64,000 nt of DNA from an uncultured Algibacter sp. Lineage in GTDB: Bacteria > Bacteroidota > Bacteroidia > Flavobacteriales > Flavobacteriaceae. The translations under genes and the position numbers were made by a program. The stretch lies in the NCBI RefSeq assembly GCF_947495675.1, contig NZ_CANLZX010000001.1, forward strand, positions 124,001 through 188,000, in the 5' to 3' direction. Shown here in pieces: positions 27,500-35,228 of the stretch (the first letter of the stretch is position 1; each line of letters opens with the position of its first letter). Below the pieces are notes generated by a model that saw nothing but the letters and a program-made list of their open reading frames with translations, searched no databases and was not told the DNA's origin.

Positions 27500-27991
27500 T
27501 TAGTTTGGTATAATTCTAACATAACGGATGTAGCCAGTTCCTTCAAATTTATTTTTGAGATTATTGTGATCTAATACAATTTCTAAATCTTTTTCATGAT
27601 AATCTTGATGTTCAACAGCGGTTTCAAACCTTAATTTATTGTCTGTTTTTAAATCATTTTCATTTAATTGAAATGTAAATATTGAACGTTCTCCTCCAGC
27701 AATAGTTGCTCCCGTTATTGCATCAATATCATTAGTTTTTAAGGTTTCAAAAAACGACCACCATGAAGGGATGTCCGGATACCATTTCTCATCATCTCCC
27801 AAAACATGTAATGTTTTAATATAATTGTTGTTTTTATCTACTAATGATACTACAACGTATGCACCTTCTCCTTCATAGTTTTTTAACTGAACCATGCATT
27901 TGTATTTTGGTTTAGGTTCTGTGTTTTTTAATGTAGTAAAAGCCATGAATGATAGGCATACTACGAAAAGCATGTATTTATAGAGTTTCAT
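27500..27991 (-). CDS. DUF2271 domain-containing exported protein
   Basis: The 163-residue protein has a signal peptide (LYKYMLFVVCLSFMAFTTL, about 1-21) and a beta-rich body matching DUF2271: YVVVSLVDKNNNYIKTLHVLG, then DAITGATIAGGERSIF and a final YIRYVRIIPN. DUF2271 proteins are usually found with PepSY-domain proteins, as here. Probably periplasmic; a role in passing iron or electrons is a guess from context. It sits between the ankyrin protein (10-base gap) and the flavoreductase (seven-base gap). Confidence 0.88.
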   Translation of the reverse strand: MKLYKYMLFVVCLSFMAFTTLKNTEPKPKYKCMVQLKNYEGEGAYVVVSLVDKNNNYIKTLHVLGDDEKWYPDIPSWWSFFETLKTNDIDAITGATIAGGERSIFTFQLNENDLKTDNKLRFETAVEHQDYHEKDLEIVLDHNNLKNKFEGTGYIRYVRIIPN

Positions 27992-28001
27992 GTATATTTA
28001 T

Positions 28002-29492
28002 TTAAAATTGTTTTAAAAAAGTAATATCTGTATTATTTAGTAACTCATTTTCTTGAGCCAAGTCATAAGCAGTTTCATCAAAATCGGTAAGTGCTTTTTT
28101 ATCGGCTCCTTTATTGATTAAAAGTTGCAATAATTCTACATTGGTGGCTTTCATAGCTGCTAAATGTAAAGGAGTTAAACCATTGCTGTTTTTTTGATTG
28201 ATGCTTGCACCTAATGCTATTGCTTTTTGGATTAATTTTTTATCTCCTTTGCTTATAGCTATATGTAATGGGTATTGTGTTTTTGAAGCATTTTTAAATG
28301 AAACACCTGCTGTTGTTAGAGCTTTTGTGAAAGCTTCAAAATGTTGAGCGTTTCGTCTGTTATAGGCATTAAATAAATGGTAAAATAAATTGTTTTCTTG
28401 AGCATCTACTATTTGAATATTAGCACCTTTTTCTTTTAATAAATTAAAAGCTTCTAAATTCATGTGTTGCGTGGCATAAGTTATTGCAGAAAACCCTTCT
28501 TTATTTTGTTGGTTAATGTTTTTATATAATGGAGCTAACTTTTGTAAGGCTAAATAATTATTTCCTTTGGCAGCATTTAAGAAGGCTGTATTTCCATCTT
28601 TATCTTCTTGTTGAATATTAATATTTTTTTCTATAAAAAAATCTATAATCTTTACATCTTTAGTATTTAAGGCAATATTATGTAATGCATTTTCACCATT
28701 ATTATTTGTTAATGTCATGTCTAAGCCTAAACTTTCAAAATATTGATAGACTTCTAAAGGGTTGCTTTTGCGTCTTCCTCCGTGGCTTGCAAAAAGTACT
28801 ATGTTTTCTCCAAGGTTATTGTTTTTTTTGTAGTTAAAACCTAGAGCAATGTATTTTTTTATCAAATCTATGTTTCCGCCCTTAGCAGCATAAAACATGA
28901 TATTATTTTCTTGTTTGTCTATAGCATGAATATCTACTCCTTTTTGTTGAAAGTACTCTATTATTTTTCCGTCTTTGCTATGTGGTGCTAATAATAAAAT
29001 GGCATTGGCTCCAGCACGGTTAGTTTCTTTTAGATTAACACCATTTTCAACCATTAAATCATAAATATCTGTATTGTCATGACCAGCATTTAGAGTAAAA
29101 GTAAACCAGTTAAAACCATGGCTTCCTACTACGTTTATGTCGGCACCTTTATTTATTAATAATTTCATGGTATCTAAATCACCAGAACTACCAGCCCACA
29201 TTAAATAACTTCTTCCGTCATGAGTAGACTTGTTAATATCGTTTCCTGGTAAAGACAGTAAGTATTCAATTGTTTCTACAGGGGCTTTAGCCATAATAGC
29301 AAAGCAAATAGCATCAAAAGCAGCTAAATTAGGTGTTACAGCATCATGACCTTCTTTTATTTTTTGTTTTACGGCTGCAACATCGGGTTGTGTTTGCCAA
29401 AATGATCTGTTATGAAATTCGTTAGTGCTTTGAGGTCTTTGGGCAAAAAGTAGAACTGGCACCAACAGCAGTAAAATAAGTGATTTTTTCAT
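28002..29492 (-). CDS. exported ankyrin-repeat protein
   Basis: The 496-residue protein has a signal peptide (KKSLILLLLVPVLLFA, cut near residue 17) and then about a dozen ankyrin-type repeats, with recognisable units such as DGRSYLMWAGSSGDLDTMKLL and NGLTPLHLAAMKATNVELLQLL. It is likely a periplasmic protein-binding scaffold. In the iron cluster it sits between the DUF4374 lipoprotein and DUF2271 genes. Ankyrin proteins are not part of the XusABC systems I know of, so its job here is open: a docking platform or a chaperone are possibilities. Confidence 0.92.
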   Translation of the reverse strand: MKKSLILLLLVPVLLFAQRPQSTNEFHNRSFWQTQPDVAAVKQKIKEGHDAVTPNLAAFDAICFAIMAKAPVETIEYLLSLPGNDINKSTHDGRSYLMWAGSSGDLDTMKLLINKGADINVVGSHGFNWFTFTLNAGHDNTDIYDLMVENGVNLKETNRAGANAILLLAPHSKDGKIIEYFQQKGVDIHAIDKQENNIMFYAAKGGNIDLIKKYIALGFNYKKNNNLGENIVLFASHGGRRKSNPLEVYQYFESLGLDMTLTNNNGENALHNIALNTKDVKIIDFFIEKNINIQQEDKDGNTAFLNAAKGNNYLALQKLAPLYKNINQQNKEGFSAITYATQHMNLEAFNLLKEKGANIQIVDAQENNLFYHLFNAYNRRNAQHFEAFTKALTTAGVSFKNASKTQYPLHIAISKGDKKLIQKAIALGASINQKNSNGLTPLHLAAMKATNVELLQLLINKGADKKALTDFDETAYDLAQENELLNNTDITFLKQF

Positions 29493-29510
29493 AGTTGTTT
29501 TAATTAAGAA

Positions 29511-29542
29511 AATCTCTTTCTGAATATTTTCAGAAAGAGATT
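29511..29542 (-). terminator. intra-operon hairpin (attenuator or processing site)
   Basis: A perfect 14-base-pair stem (29511-29524 with 29529-29542, TATT loop) lies between the DUF4374 and ankyrin genes, ending 18 bases before the ankyrin start. On the minus strand it is followed by TTCTTAATT rather than a clean T run, so it is a weak or partial terminator. It could lower expression of the three downstream genes relative to the receptor and lipoprotein. Confidence 0.6.
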
Positions 29543-29564
29543 AATTTATTTTTATTGAGAAAAT

Positions 29565-30926
29565 TTAAAAAGCACCAATAAAGTGGCTTCCTGCTGCATT
29601 TACTAATTCTGCACCTTTTGTTACTTCGGCAGTTTCAGTATTAATTACATAGATATTTCCGTTTTGCCCCACAGGAGCTTGTGTTACGTATATTTCATTT
29701 CCATCAACAACAAAACCTTGGTATTGGAATAAGTAGAAATCTGGATCATAAGGTATAGCATCAATTTTAACAGCTGTTTTAGCATTTAAGTCTACAAGAG
29801 CGAAAAACCCTTGAGCACCAGCAATACCATTTGCAGACCCATCATGACGATAAGCCAATACTGCTTTGCCGTTTGCTGCTGGTCTCCAAGCTAGAATATA
29901 TGCACCTTCTACCCCTAAAGCATCATCTAAATTAAAATCATAGCTATTATCATATTGATTATTTGAATCGATTTTTAAAATGTGTGAACCTTCTGGATCG
30001 CTTTGGTTTGCTTGATAAACACTTCCGTTGTACTCAAAAGCATTAATACTGCGGTACCCATTCGTATTTCCGTGTCCTACTGTAGATGTAATTACTGTTG
30101 GGTTTAGTAATGAAGGGTAATCTAAAACTATGGTTTTAGAGCCTAAAATCTCATAATCACTATCTATTTCTCCAGTAGCAGGATCGACTTTACTTAAGCG
30201 CCCACCAATGTATAATTTATTACCAGCTTGATTTAATGTTGGCATATCAATTCTAGAGAAATAATATCCATTAGCTTCTTCTTCTGTAGATAAAGAAACA
30301 CTATGCTCTTGGAAGTTTTTTATAGAAGAGTTTTCTAAATCTAAGGTAACAATCCCTATGGTAGCCTCTGTACGTATATAAGTATCATCACTAGCATCAT
30401 CTGGGGTACCGTTATCATTAAATTCAGCTTCTGTATTTACATATACTGCAGCTCCTGTTTTATCGCCATCAAATAATTTAATCCATCTAGGAGCAGTACC
30501 TACGTAAGGTGCTATACTTACCTCTGAACCTGTAGGTGTGAAATTTTGACCACCGTTAACTGTATATTTAGAATAGTTACCACCAGTATCTCCTGCGTAA
30601 CTAATATTGAATATAGTATTACCATCTTCAGAAGATTGCAATCTAGCAGTTCTGTTTGAAGGCACAATAAATCCGTTGTTAAAAGGCTCGATGGATACCG
30701 TTGGATCTTTAGCATCTTGGCTACTTAAGGCATAAATTAAAGTACCTCCGTTTCCGTCACCTGGATTATCTCCCATTTGTGCTGCGGCAATAGTAATCCA
30801 TCGGCTTGAGTCCTCTTTATCTTCTTCAATTATAGTTGTTGAGTCATCGCTACTACAACTAATAGTAAGCAACAATAAACTAAATAAAAAGGTTATGTTA
30901 TTGAAATTTAGAAATTGGTTTTTCAT
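29565..30926 (-). CDS. DUF4374 surface lipoprotein (XusB-like)
   Basis: The 453-residue protein has a lipoprotein signal with the lipobox LTISC (Cys24) followed by an SSDDS stretch, then an Asp/Asn/Gly-rich beta-structured body with repeating strand blocks typical of a propeller. The DUF4374 family pairs with TonB receptors in Bacteroidota; the Bacteroides thetaiotaomicron counterpart, XusB, captures siderophores at the cell surface. A signal-binding role for ferric siderophore is inferred, not shown. It follows the TonB receptor by 11 bases, so the two are co-transcribed. Confidence 0.9.
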   Translation of the reverse strand: MKNQFLNFNNITFLFSLLLLTISCSSDDSTTIIEEDKEDSSRWITIAAAQMGDNPGDGNGGTLIYALSSQDAKDPTVSIEPFNNGFIVPSNRTARLQSSEDGNTIFNISYAGDTGGNYSKYTVNGGQNFTPTGSEVSIAPYVGTAPRWIKLFDGDKTGAAVYVNTEAEFNDNGTPDDASDDTYIRTEATIGIVTLDLENSSIKNFQEHSVSLSTEEEANGYYFSRIDMPTLNQAGNKLYIGGRLSKVDPATGEIDSDYEILGSKTIVLDYPSLLNPTVITSTVGHGNTNGYRSINAFEYNGSVYQANQSDPEGSHILKIDSNNQYDNSYDFNLDDALGVEGAYILAWRPAANGKAVLAYRHDGSANGIAGAQGFFALVDLNAKTAVKIDAIPYDPDFYLFQYQGFVVDGNEIYVTQAPVGQNGNIYVINTETAEVTKGAELVNAAGSHFIGAF

Positions 30927-30937
30927 TTTGAAAATAT

Positions 30938-33382
30938 TTAAAATTTATTGATTGAATAATTAATTTTTAAGTAAAAAGCACGTCCTGGTTTTTGTACTCT
31001 TAGGTTGTCATATAAAGGTTTGTCAAAAATATTTTTAATGTCAAAACTCATGATAATTTTCTTACTTGGAAATGTGTAACTAAGCCCGAAATCTTGTGCT
31101 AATTGTTGTGGGACTTTAAAAAAACCGGCTCCTCCAACACCAGATGGAATGTTTAAGTAAGAGAACTCACCCGTGAAGTATAGACTGTAAAATAAGTTTA
31201 AGTGTGTATTTTTTTGAAAGACATCTTTAAAGGAATACCTTAAATTACTATTCATTGTAAAAAAGGGTGTGTTTGGCACATCTATCTCAACACCTTCACT
31301 TAATACTTTTAAACTGAAATGAGAAATATTAAAATTAAGACCAAAGTTTTTATTGTAAGAGTAATCTAATTGCGCTTCTACTCCTTTAGAAGAACCACTT
31401 CCTTGATTTACATAAAGTATTGTTTCGTCATTAACATTTAATGATGTTTCAATAGGCAACCCAATTCTATCTTTTAAATTTCTAGTAAAAAAATTGGTTG
31501 AAACGCTAAAGTTGTGTTTTTTTATATTAAAAGTCCCAAATTTAAAACCCAAATTATAGTTATTGCTCTGCTCGGGTTTAATACTTGAGTTTGCTATGAC
31601 ATTATCTCCATCATCACCAAATACTTCAGTTTCACTTGGTAAGCGAATAGCTTTTTCTGCCGAGGTTAATACCGTTATGTTTGGTGTTATTTCATAAGAA
31701 ATAGCAAGACCATGGCCATTATGTTTTTTATTACTGCTTATAGTTTCATTTACTATAATACTATTTCCATTACTATCTGTTTCTATTGCAGGATCAACAC
31801 TTGTAGTTTTTTGTTGATAATATTTTCCAAATAAACTGGTTTTTAGTTTGTCTTTAAAAGCAGTTAACTCGTAAGTTAAGGAGTAAATATTTTTATCTAA
31901 ATCTCTAGTGCCTTCAAAAGTGTTTTCTAAAACAGATTTTAAAGCATCACTATCTTTTCTTTTAATTCCGCTATATACATGGTTTACTAAAACTTTATGG
32001 TTGTTATTAAAAGCATAAGACATTCCTGATCTAATAGAAGCTACGTTTCTGTCTATTTGAAGTAATGTTGGCCCGCCTTCTTGTTGTGAACCCCAGGTGT
32101 ATTTGTGGTCTACAATAGATACTGTTCCATCTTCATTAAATTGTTCGCGTTGCATTTTAACACCACGCCATGTGTAAGCTTGAGAAACGGTATCACTTAC
32201 AAATCGGTTGCGTTTACCAATTAAACCGTTAATATTTATGTCGAAGCCTTTAGTAAAAAGGTTTTTCTTTTGGTAAGTTAAACTACCAAGTATGGCATCG
32301 GATTCTAAATATCTACCTTTATAAGGCAGTATGGTCATAAAAGTACCATGTTGTATTTCTTTATAATCATCAGAACCAGTTACGCCAATTAAAAACTGAT
32401 CTGCCCATTTTACATTAGTATATCCAATTTGGGCCATCCCTCCTGTAGATCTATAAGCATCATTAAATCTTCTTGCTGTTATTGGTGTTTGGATTCCATT
32501 AACTTCAATATGTTTTACTTGTCCACCCCATACTTTATAGTTGTTATCAGAATAATTATTAAAAGCAGATGCTTTAACAGTAAATCCTGATTTATCAAAA
32601 CGATACAAACCATTAATATTTGTTTGCAAGGTGTTGAATGAACCATAAGAAACCGAAGCGTTAAAATTAGTTTTTGTTCCTTTATGTAATACAATATTGA
32701 TGGCACCACCTAGTGCATCGTCTGATAAATGCCCGGGAACCACACCTTTGTAAACTTCAATATTTTTTATCATTGAAGGTGGAATGCTATTTAAATTAAA
32801 AGAAGAGCCATAAACAGAAATAGGAATTCCATCAATAAAAATACGTACAGCACTTCCAGTTAAACCATTTAAACTGTATTCTATATTAGAACCTAAACCA
32901 CCATTTTGTCGAATTTTTACCCCAACGGTAGTATTTAACAATTCGTTGGTTTGAATATTTCTAAGACTGGCTTCTTTGGTTTTTATAACATTTACTGCAA
33001 AGCCTTTTTCTTCAATTTTTCGTTTTGCCGTTTTGCCTTTTATGTTAACTTGTTGTAAAGTTTCAAGTTTTTCTGCTAGTTTAAAGTTTAAAGTAATTTC
33101 TTTATTTCTATTGTTTTCAACAAGGTTTATTTCTTTATAAGCAGATTTAAACCCCATATATGAAGTTTTGACAGTATGTTTACCTTTGGCTATGTTTTTA
33201 AGTCTGTAAATCCCGTTTTCATTGGTAATTGTTGCTTTCGAGTTATTATTTATAGTTACCGTAGCCCCAAATAATGGTTGTCCAGACTGATCTGTTACTT
33301 TTCCCGAAATTAAATATTGGTTGCCCTGTGAATAAGCAGAAATTGCTATAAAAAAGGCTACTAAAAATAATTTTACATTCAC
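30938..33382 (-). CDS. TonB-dependent outer-membrane receptor (XusA-like)
   Basis: This 814-residue receptor has a signal peptide (1-18), a carboxypeptidase-regulatory-like beta-sandwich (about 22-105, with ISGKVTDQSGQPLFGATV), a plug (about 120-225, with NGLTGSAVRIFIDGIP) and a 22-stranded barrel that ends in KINYSINKF with a terminal Phe. It probably imports a ferric siderophore, since its downstream partners match the XusBC types; heme or another iron ligand is possible. It heads the five-gene cluster and is divergent from the AraC gene across a 99-base control region. Confidence 0.93.
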   Translation of the reverse strand: MNVKLFLVAFFIAISAYSQGNQYLISGKVTDQSGQPLFGATVTINNNSKATITNENGIYRLKNIAKGKHTVKTSYMGFKSAYKEINLVENNRNKEITLNFKLAEKLETLQQVNIKGKTAKRKIEEKGFAVNVIKTKEASLRNIQTNELLNTTVGVKIRQNGGLGSNIEYSLNGLTGSAVRIFIDGIPISVYGSSFNLNSIPPSMIKNIEVYKGVVPGHLSDDALGGAINIVLHKGTKTNFNASVSYGSFNTLQTNINGLYRFDKSGFTVKASAFNNYSDNNYKVWGGQVKHIEVNGIQTPITARRFNDAYRSTGGMAQIGYTNVKWADQFLIGVTGSDDYKEIQHGTFMTILPYKGRYLESDAILGSLTYQKKNLFTKGFDININGLIGKRNRFVSDTVSQAYTWRGVKMQREQFNEDGTVSIVDHKYTWGSQQEGGPTLLQIDRNVASIRSGMSYAFNNNHKVLVNHVYSGIKRKDSDALKSVLENTFEGTRDLDKNIYSLTYELTAFKDKLKTSLFGKYYQQKTTSVDPAIETDSNGNSIIVNETISSNKKHNGHGLAISYEITPNITVLTSAEKAIRLPSETEVFGDDGDNVIANSSIKPEQSNNYNLGFKFGTFNIKKHNFSVSTNFFTRNLKDRIGLPIETSLNVNDETILYVNQGSGSSKGVEAQLDYSYNKNFGLNFNISHFSLKVLSEGVEIDVPNTPFFTMNSNLRYSFKDVFQKNTHLNLFYSLYFTGEFSYLNIPSGVGGAGFFKVPQQLAQDFGLSYTFPSKKIIMSFDIKNIFDKPLYDNLRVQKPGRAFYLKINYSINKF

Positions 33383-33405
33383 TTATTTAGACTTAATAAA
33401 AATAA

Positions 33406-33413
33406 TATATTTG
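33406..33413 (+). promoter_or_regulatory. -7 box for the AraC gene
   Basis: TATATTTG on the plus strand, about 68 bases before the AraC start. It overlaps the expected start site of the opposing receptor transcript. No clear -33 element is visible. Confidence 0.45.
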
Positions 33414-33421
33414 CAAAAGTA
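33414..33421 (-). promoter_or_regulatory. -7 box for the TonB-receptor cluster
   Basis: TACTTTTG on the minus strand matches TAnnTTTG exactly and lies 32 bases before the receptor start. The -33 TTTG is missing at the normal spacing; the direct repeats at 33443-33481 fall there instead, which suits activator-dependent transcription. Confidence 0.55.
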
Positions 33422-33442
33422 TCTTCTTTAGACTGATTCTTA

Positions 33443-33481
33443 ATAACGCAAAAAGGATTTATTATAACGTAAAAGGAATAA
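33443..33481. promoter_or_regulatory. direct-repeat operator candidate for the AraC protein
   Basis: Two direct repeats, ATAACGCAAAAAGGATT (from 33443) and ATAACGTAAAAGGAATA (from 33464), are spaced 21 bases start to start, two helical turns, as AraC-family proteins like. Measured from the predicted receptor start site they cover about -36 to -74, the activator position. They also lie between the AraC promoter box and its ATG, so the protein could repress its own gene. Confidence 0.55.
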
Positions 33482-34465
33482 ATGGAAATTCGATTTAAAA
33501 GCTCAGAGTGTAATAATGGAGAATTAGTGAAACGTTTTAATAAAGATTTTGAAACAACTCTTTTAACTGAAGAAGAACATTCTAAGTTTAATGATGGTAT
33601 TACAGGTACAGTAAAAGAGATACATATAAATAATGCTTACATTCTTTTTCAAAATTATAATAATGAAAATTTAAAAAACTCCATATTACAAGTTGTTCAA
33701 AACCATCCTGTTTTTTTACTTCAATTTGTAATTGATGGAATGGTATCTTTCTCTTTAAATAAAAACAAGAAAACTACTTATAAGTTAAGTAAAAACAATT
33801 ACAACTTATTTTACATTCCTGCTTCTAAATATTCATATAAGCCTATTAATCAAAAAAAGCAGGTTTTAAGTATTTATTTTACCGAAGCTTTTTTAATTAG
33901 TAAAATGGGAGCATGTTTTATTATTAATTCTAAAAAATATCAGCAATCAAAAAAAGAAGAACAGATTTATCCCTTTTTTAATAATGGTTTAATGATAAAT
34001 GGACAATTAAGAGGGCTAGTACATGAATTTCTTAATTGCTCTTTTGATGGTGTTACAAAACAATCATATTTAGAATCTAAATTAACCGAATTGGTGTTAG
34101 TAGCTCTAGCATCAAATGATTTGAAAACTGAAACGAATAAATTAAGGAAAGACGATAAAGAGCGTTTAATTAAAATAGAATACTATATTCAAACTCATTT
34201 AAAAAGCGATTTAAGTATTGAAAAACTATCAGCTTTAGCTGGGTTTAATACCTCAAAATTTAAAAACGATTTTAAGCAGGTTTTCGGTATGCCAGTATTT
34301 CAATATATTACGTCTTTAAGGATTGAAAAAGCGATTCAGTTAATTTTAAAGCACGATTATACCATTGCCCAAGCATCATACGAAGTTGGTTATAAAAACC
34401 CGCAACATTTTACGGTTGCTTTTAAAAAAAAATTAGGCTATTTGCCTAGCCAGTTAATAAAATAA
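33482..34465 (+). CDS. AraC-family transcriptional regulator (PchR-like)
   Basis: The 327-residue protein has a variable N-terminal sensor half (about 1-225) and two C-terminal HTH units (about 228-327: LSIEKLSALAGFNTSKFKNDFK, then YTIAQASYEVGYKNPQHFTVAFKKKLGYLPSQ). The second HTH block is the AraC signature. Divergence from a TonB receptor locus makes it a likely regulator of that locus, comparable to PchR-type siderophore regulators. The ligand, possibly the ferric siderophore itself, is inferred. It converges on queD with two bases between stops. Confidence 0.92.
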   Translation: MEIRFKSSECNNGELVKRFNKDFETTLLTEEEHSKFNDGITGTVKEIHINNAYILFQNYNNENLKNSILQVVQNHPVFLLQFVIDGMVSFSLNKNKKTTYKLSKNNYNLFYIPASKYSYKPINQKKQVLSIYFTEAFLISKMGACFIINSKKYQQSKKEEQIYPFFNNGLMINGQLRGLVHEFLNCSFDGVTKQSYLESKLTELVLVALASNDLKTETNKLRKDDKERLIKIEYYIQTHLKSDLSIEKLSALAGFNTSKFKNDFKQVFGMPVFQYITSLRIEKAIQLILKHDYTIAQASYEVGYKNPQHFTVAFKKKLGYLPSQLIK

Positions 34466-34467
34466 AT

Positions 34468-34923
34468 TTAATTATTATCGTCTGCATACCACTCTGCAAA
34501 CGAGCTATCGGTTTCTTGAAGTTTTAAAGAGTGTAATTTGATATGTTTTGGTAACCTTTTGGTTATTTTTTCTGAAAAGTCTATAACCATCATCTCACTC
34601 GTTGGCTGATAATTTACTAGTAAAACATTATGTCCGCGATCCTGTAACTCTTTAGCTAACTCTACGTGTGGAGTATTTTTGTTAAAAACGGTTGCGTGAT
34701 CAAATACGTTTACAATCTCTTCTTTCACAATTTTCTTAAGGTCGCCAAAGTCTATAACCATCCCAAACTTAACGTTGGTGTTGTCTGTAATAGGCTTCCC
34801 TATAACGGTAACTGATAGTTTGTAACTGTGACCATGTACGTTTTTACATTTTCCGTCGTAGCCATATAGTGCGTGACCGGTTTCAAAAGAGAATTGTTTG
34901 GTGATGCGAATGTTGTTTCCCAT
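34468..34923 (-). CDS. 6-pyruvoyl-tetrahydropterin synthase / QueD family enzyme
   Basis: The 151-residue protein has the zinc-site histidines in FETGHALYG and NVHGHSYK, a Cys in CKNVHGH at the catalytic position, FDHATVF, and the closing LQETDSSFAEW with the substrate-anchoring Glu. This fits 6-carboxytetrahydropterin synthase (QueD, queuosine route) or PTPS; no other queuosine gene is nearby, so I leave the symbol empty. Its ATG overlaps the stop of the upstream 32-residue microprotein by one base (TAATG), so it is translationally coupled. Confidence 0.92.
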   Translation of the reverse strand: MGNNIRITKQFSFETGHALYGYDGKCKNVHGHSYKLSVTVIGKPITDNTNVKFGMVIDFGDLKKIVKEEIVNVFDHATVFNKNTPHVELAKELQDRGHNVLLVNYQPTSEMMVIDFSEKITKRLPKHIKLHSLKLQETDSSFAEWYADDNN

Positions 34924-35021
34924 TATCTTCTTTTTCTTTTATTTACAAAGTAAACAATGATTAAAACTAAACCTAGTATTAGAAACAACCCGTTGCCGCT
35001 AAGAAATGACATGATATCCAT
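34923..35021 (-). CDS. 32-residue membrane microprotein
   Basis: This short gene begins at ATG 35021 and ends at the TAA that overlaps the queD start. The product is a single hydrophobic segment (GLFLILGLVLIIVYFV, about 11-26) with a basic NKRKRR tail. A second in-frame ATG at 35012 is possible. One-base overlap with queD and conserved placement with the next gene upstream support translation. No known domain; probably an inner-membrane protein with its tail in the cytoplasm. Confidence 0.6.
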   Translation of the reverse strand: MDIMSFLSGNGLFLILGLVLIIVYFVNKRKRR

Positions 35022-35030
35022 AATGCTTTT

Positions 35031-35201
35031 TTATTGATTTCTTTTTTTATTATACCTAAACATTAAATAGGCAAGTACAACAAGAATTACAAAGGGTAGC
35101 ATTGAGCCAATAAATACTCCGATTTCATAATTTTTATCGGGTGCATTTTTAATTTTCTCTTCAATATTTACCTGCTGAAGTAAAGCAATAAATAGTTTCA
35201 T
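35031..35201 (-). CDS. 56-residue membrane microprotein
   Basis: The product starts MKLFIALLQQVNIEEKIKNA, then has one transmembrane segment (GVFIGSMLPFVILVVLAYLMF, about 28-48) and a basic RYNKKRNQ tail. The ATG at 35201 and stop at 35031-35033 give an intact frame. It lies 27 bases after the MATE gene stop and nine bases before the 32-residue gene, in one leftward run with both. I do not recognise the family; a small accessory to the transporter is possible. Confidence 0.65.
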   Translation of the reverse strand: MKLFIALLQQVNIEEKIKNAPDKNYEIGVFIGSMLPFVILVVLAYLMFRYNKKRNQ

Positions 35202-35228
35202 AACTGTTTGTTGTACAATGTTGCAAAG

